Below are positions 61,985 through 64,000 of a DNA stretch of 64,000 nucleotides, in pieces. This DNA comes from CAJCIW01 sp963833965 (GTDB lineage: Bacteria; Chlamydiota; Chlamydiia; Chlamydiales; Rhabdochlamydiaceae). The DNA lies in contig CAWHZZ010000003.1 in assembly GCA_963833965.1 (NCBI GenBank), positions 186,001 to 250,000 of the forward strand, read 5' to 3'. The notes beneath the pieces are model-generated. The model searched no databases. It saw only the letters and a list, made by a program, of their open reading frames with translations, and was not told the DNA's origin. Numbering within the stretch: position 1 is the first letter of the stretch; the number at the start of each line of letters is the position of its first letter. The translations under genes were made by a program, and so were the position numbers.

Positions 61985-62467
61985 ATGCACCTCAGTAAGA
62001 CAGCATGGATCGCGATTTCAGGAATAGTATGGTTCGTAGTGGGAATTGGACTTTTAACAATGGGTCTCAATTTTATTGTCTTTAAAGCGCAAATGGAGCC
62101 GTTTGAGACGACATCGTTAATTGCAAAAGCGGCAGCGATGGCAGGAGGCCGAGAGCAAGCGGCGATGGGACTGATCGTCGTGGGATTGATTTTAGGCTTT
62201 ATCAAAGGGCGCTTTGTTCTCATCAAGACCGTCCACCGCGTCGTGGAGCGCATTACAGCTCTTCCGCTTCCGATCAAAATCTCGCAAGTTTACAGCAGAA
62301 AGTATCTGATGCTGATGGGAGGGATGGTCTTGCTCGGCATGAGCATGAAGTGGTTAGGCTTGCCCACTGAAGTGCGTGGACTTGTCGATGTCGCAATTGG
62401 TTCAGCATTGATGAATGGGGCCATCGCGTATTTCCGACTTGCATTCACTTTGAGTAAGTCCACATAA
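61985..62467 (+). CDS. Hypothetical four-helix membrane protein
   Basis: 160 residues with about four membrane spans (SGIVWFVVGIGLLTMGLNF; QAAMGLIVVGLILGFI; LMLMGGMVLLGMSMKWLG; GSALMNGAIAYFRLAF) and basic turns (KGRFVLIKTVHRVVERI). No recognised family. It lies downstream of two MITE-like elements, with a promoter presumably in 61880-61984. Confidence 0.6.
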   Translation: MHLSKTAWIAISGIVWFVVGIGLLTMGLNFIVFKAQMEPFETTSLIAKAAAMAGGREQAAMGLIVVGLILGFIKGRFVLIKTVHRVVERITALPLPIKISQVYSRKYLMLMGGMVLLGMSMKWLGLPTEVRGLVDVAIGSALMNGAIAYFRLAFTLSKST

Positions 62468-62499
62468 CTCCAAGAAACTTCAAAAGTTGGACTTTTCAA

Positions 62500-62572
62500 A
62501 AAATAACAGGATGAACAGGATGGTCAGGATATAAAATCCTCATTTTTTCGATCCTGTCCATCCTGTTATTTT
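62500..62572. repeat. AACAGGATG-type hairpin repeat overlapping rlmH end
   Basis: AAAATAACAGGATG at the left and CATCCTGTTATTTT at the right form a 14-bp perfect outer stem, with further CAGGAT/ATCCTG pairing inside. The right half is translated as the C-terminal tail of RlmH. Confidence 0.75.
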
Positions 62573-62998
62573 CCATTTGTGGTAGGACGACCCCTTTTGA
62601 ATCTCGAAGGCGCGGTAGATCTGCTCCACGAGGACGAGGCGGGCAATTTGGTGGGTGAAGGTGAGCCGCGAGAGCGATAATAGGGCTCTGGCTTTCGATT
62701 TGACCGAAGCGGGAAGACCCTCTGGCCCCCCGATCACAAAGCTCAATCTGGAGTTGGCCTCTTGAATGGTTTTTTGGAGGAAGGAAGAAAATTCTTCGCT
62801 CGAAAACTGCTTGCCCTGAGGATCTAGGCAAATAAAATTTGCGTCTTTCTCTAAGTATTGCTTCAATTGCTCGTCGTTTTTCGCTAAAATCCATTCAAAA
62901 GAAAGGGAAGATTTCAGACGCTCCTCGTAAAGGGTAAGGGCGGACTGAAGCCATTCCTCTTTCGTCTTTCCAACGGAATAAATTTTAATTTTGATCAT
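62540..62998 (-). CDS. rlmH: 23S rRNA pseudouridine-1915 N3-methyltransferase RlmH
   Basis: 152 residues. SPOUT-type methyltransferase: FVIGGPEGLP (SAM loop) and LTFTHQIARLVLVEQIYRAF (knot). The usual end is a short YH(x)x tail; here SSYHK is followed by eleven extra residues (WKITGWTGSKK) encoded by the hairpin repeat. It methylates pseudouridine 1915 of 23S rRNA on the assembled ribosome. The C-terminus contributes to the active site in RlmH dimers, so the extension may matter. Confidence 0.95.
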   Translation of the reverse strand: MIKIKIYSVGKTKEEWLQSALTLYEERLKSSLSFEWILAKNDEQLKQYLEKDANFICLDPQGKQFSSEEFSSFLQKTIQEANSRLSFVIGGPEGLPASVKSKARALLSLSRLTFTHQIARLVLVEQIYRAFEIQKGSSYHKWKITGWTGSKK

Positions 62999-63007
62999 GA
63001 TTTTATC

Positions 63008-63119
63008 TTAGAGGCTATCTGCGATTTCTGTTACATTGCTTTTTGATGATTTTTCCTTATCATAGCCTATAGGAAAAGGCGCAAAAAGCAATGAACAAAA
63101 ATTTTTTAACGCACTCTTA
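63008..63119. mobile_element. Degenerate TTA-flanked MITE-like element, copy 5, overlapping lgt start
   Basis: The left end TTA-GAGGCTATCTGCGATTT equals copy 4's end with one change; the right end is GCACTC-TTA. Inside are TTGCTTTTTGATGATTTTTCC and GGAAAAGGCGCAAAAAGCAA, which are arm sequences of the family, but the TATGTCCTKCG core is lost and the outer ends no longer pair well. The right third encodes the first residues of Lgt. Confidence 0.65.
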
Positions 63120-63939
63120 TATCACTTGGGACCCCAGCCGGGGAATGTTCAACTTCAATCTTCCGATTTTAAACCGCCCTATTTTATGGTATGGGTTCTT
63201 TTTTGCTCTGGGCTTTTTCGTCGGCTATCTTCTGCTGACCTATCTTTTGCGCCGCTACTTTCATCATTTGGGCAAAGACCATATCAAGCAGCGGACGGCA
63301 AAAATGGCAGAGCAGCTGACGCTTTATGTCGTGGTCGGTGCGCTTGTCGGGGCTCGATTGGGAGACATTCTCTTTTACCAAAATTGGTCGGAAATCGCCC
63401 GCGATCCCCTTTTGATCATCGCTTTCTGGGAGGGAGGACTGGCCTCGCATGGGGGGGCTGTCGGCATCCTGATCGCTCTATGGCTCTTTTCCAAAAAAAC
63501 AAAAACCCCTTTTTGGACCGCCGTCGATTTCACGGTCATTCCTACAGCGGCAGCCGCTATTTTTATCCGCATCGGAAATTTTTTTAACCAGGAAATTTTA
63601 GGCATTCCCACATCCCTTCCCTGGGGTGTCCTTTTTCTGCATCCCGCCGACGGGGGTCCTATCGTCCCGCGCCATCCTGCGCAACTCTATGAGGCGATTG
63701 CCTATGCTGTGGTGGTGGCCGTGCTCCTGCTTTATTGGCGCCGCCATCCTCCCTTCGCCAAAAGAGGCAGGTTGACAGGCTTGTTCTTATGTCTGGTCTT
63801 TTCGCTGCGCTTTCTGATTGAATTTCTCAAGATGGAGCAAAGCGCGCATCTCTCGTGTGGCGGCTGCTTGACCATGGGGCAATACTTGAGCATCCCCTTT
63901 ATCTTGCTTGGACTTTGGCTTTTGGTCAGAAAAACCTAA
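63091..63939 (+). CDS. lgt: Prolipoprotein diacylglyceryl transferase
   Basis: 282 residues, seven predicted helices. Conserved SHGG motif in WEGGLASHGGAVG, with GARLGDILFYQNW before it and GNFFNQEILGIPT after; both are the lgt signature. It attaches diacylglycerol to the lipobox Cys of lipoproteins in the inner membrane. The ATG at 63091 and about nine residues (MNKNFLTHS) come from the adjacent repeat element; the conserved YITWDPSRG segment follows. Confidence 0.95.
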   Translation: MNKNFLTHSYITWDPSRGMFNFNLPILNRPILWYGFFFALGFFVGYLLLTYLLRRYFHHLGKDHIKQRTAKMAEQLTLYVVVGALVGARLGDILFYQNWSEIARDPLLIIAFWEGGLASHGGAVGILIALWLFSKKTKTPFWTAVDFTVIPTAAAAIFIRIGNFFNQEILGIPTSLPWGVLFLHPADGGPIVPRHPAQLYEAIAYAVVVAVLLLYWRRHPPFAKRGRLTGLFLCLVFSLRFLIEFLKMEQSAHLSCGGCLTMGQYLSIPFILLGLWLLVRKT

Positions 63940-64000
63940 AACCGATAGATCTTCTTGGCATTTCCGTAGAAGATTTTCTGCTGGTCGAGATCGGAATAGC
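63936..64000 (-). CDS. Amidohydrolase-like protein, C-terminal end only
   Basis: Minus-strand frame open to the window edge: ...YSDLDQQKIFYGNAKKIYRF then TAG at 63936. The pattern (L-x-x-x-x-x-K-I-F/L-x-x-N-A-x-x-h-h) is the usual end of amidohydrolase-2 family metal hydrolases. Only 21 residues are seen, so the assignment is tentative. Its stop overlaps the lgt stop. Confidence 0.4.
   Translation of the reverse strand, partial: YSDLDQQKIFYGNAKKIYRF

Noticed and set aside
1..64000. CRISPR array or prophage
   Set aside because: No regularly spaced direct repeats, no cas genes, and no phage structural or integrase genes were seen.

Overview
The window comes from an environmental (amoeba-type, Parachlamydiales-like) member of the Chlamydiota. 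The evidence is a set of conserved chlamydial blocks: groES-groEL with chlamydial-type GroEL sequence, a (HU/IHF)-(L,D-transpeptidase)-accA-msbA block, pdhA-pdhB-pdhC, and the lpxD-skp-bamA / recR / fabH-fabD-fabG-acpP cluster. The order of the last blocks matches my memory of the Chlamydiaceae chromosome. Between them lie genes typical of larger environmental chlamydial genomes: a GMC oxidoreductase, a flavin monooxygenase, a Cache-type adenylate cyclase, a POT peptide transporter, potABCD, toxin-antitoxin-like pairs and eukaryote-like or effector-like proteins.

Layout. 1-11.5 kb is accessory: a truncated fucosyltransferase, a beta-barrel protein, an exported GMC oxidoreductase, an exported GNAT, a zinc alcohol dehydrogenase, a frameshifted zeta-toxin-like gene with a small partner, an aldolase remnant, a YHS protein and two tiny membrane proteins. 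11.5-17.9 kb has a flavin monooxygenase, a cyclase-peptide transporter operon and an AsmA-like protein. 18-20.1 kb is groES-groEL, with a one-base frameshift in groEL and a degenerate CIRCE operator upstream. 20.3-31.7 kb is mostly core: pepF, ptsH, rpiA, nif3-like, tyrS, HU/IHF, L,D-transpeptidase, accA, msbA. 31.9-35.1 kb holds a DMT transporter, a PRTase-CE-like protein, an unknown protein and a DnaQ-like exonuclease. 35.1-49.9 kb is core: pdhABC, corA, lpxD, skp, bamA, recR, fabHDG, acpP. 50-58.2 kb is accessory: a pentein-fold protein, potABCD, an F-box protein and a YefM/PIN pair. 58.3-64 kb is trxB, an outer-membrane protein, acpS, a PIN-TRAM protein, rlmH and lgt.

The strongest signal not explained by genes is the density of long (70-190 bp) inverted repeats between genes; I count at least fourteen. 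Several form a MITE-like family. Five have GAG(G/T)-type ends and are flanked by direct TTA. Two have ATGAACCTAT ends. Four copies across both end types share an asymmetric core containing TATGTCCTKCG. Their ends supply start codons, stop codons or terminal residues to neighbouring genes: the lgt start, the RlmH tail, the C-terminus of a membrane protein, and the potD-like and DMT transporter starts. One 186-bp element (50060-50245) is predicted to fold as a closed stem enclosing four hairpins.

Three genes (4327-5440, the zeta-like gene, groEL) each carry one single-base frameshift. For groEL at least, an assembly or sequencing error is as likely as real decay. No tRNA, rRNA or CRISPR array was seen.
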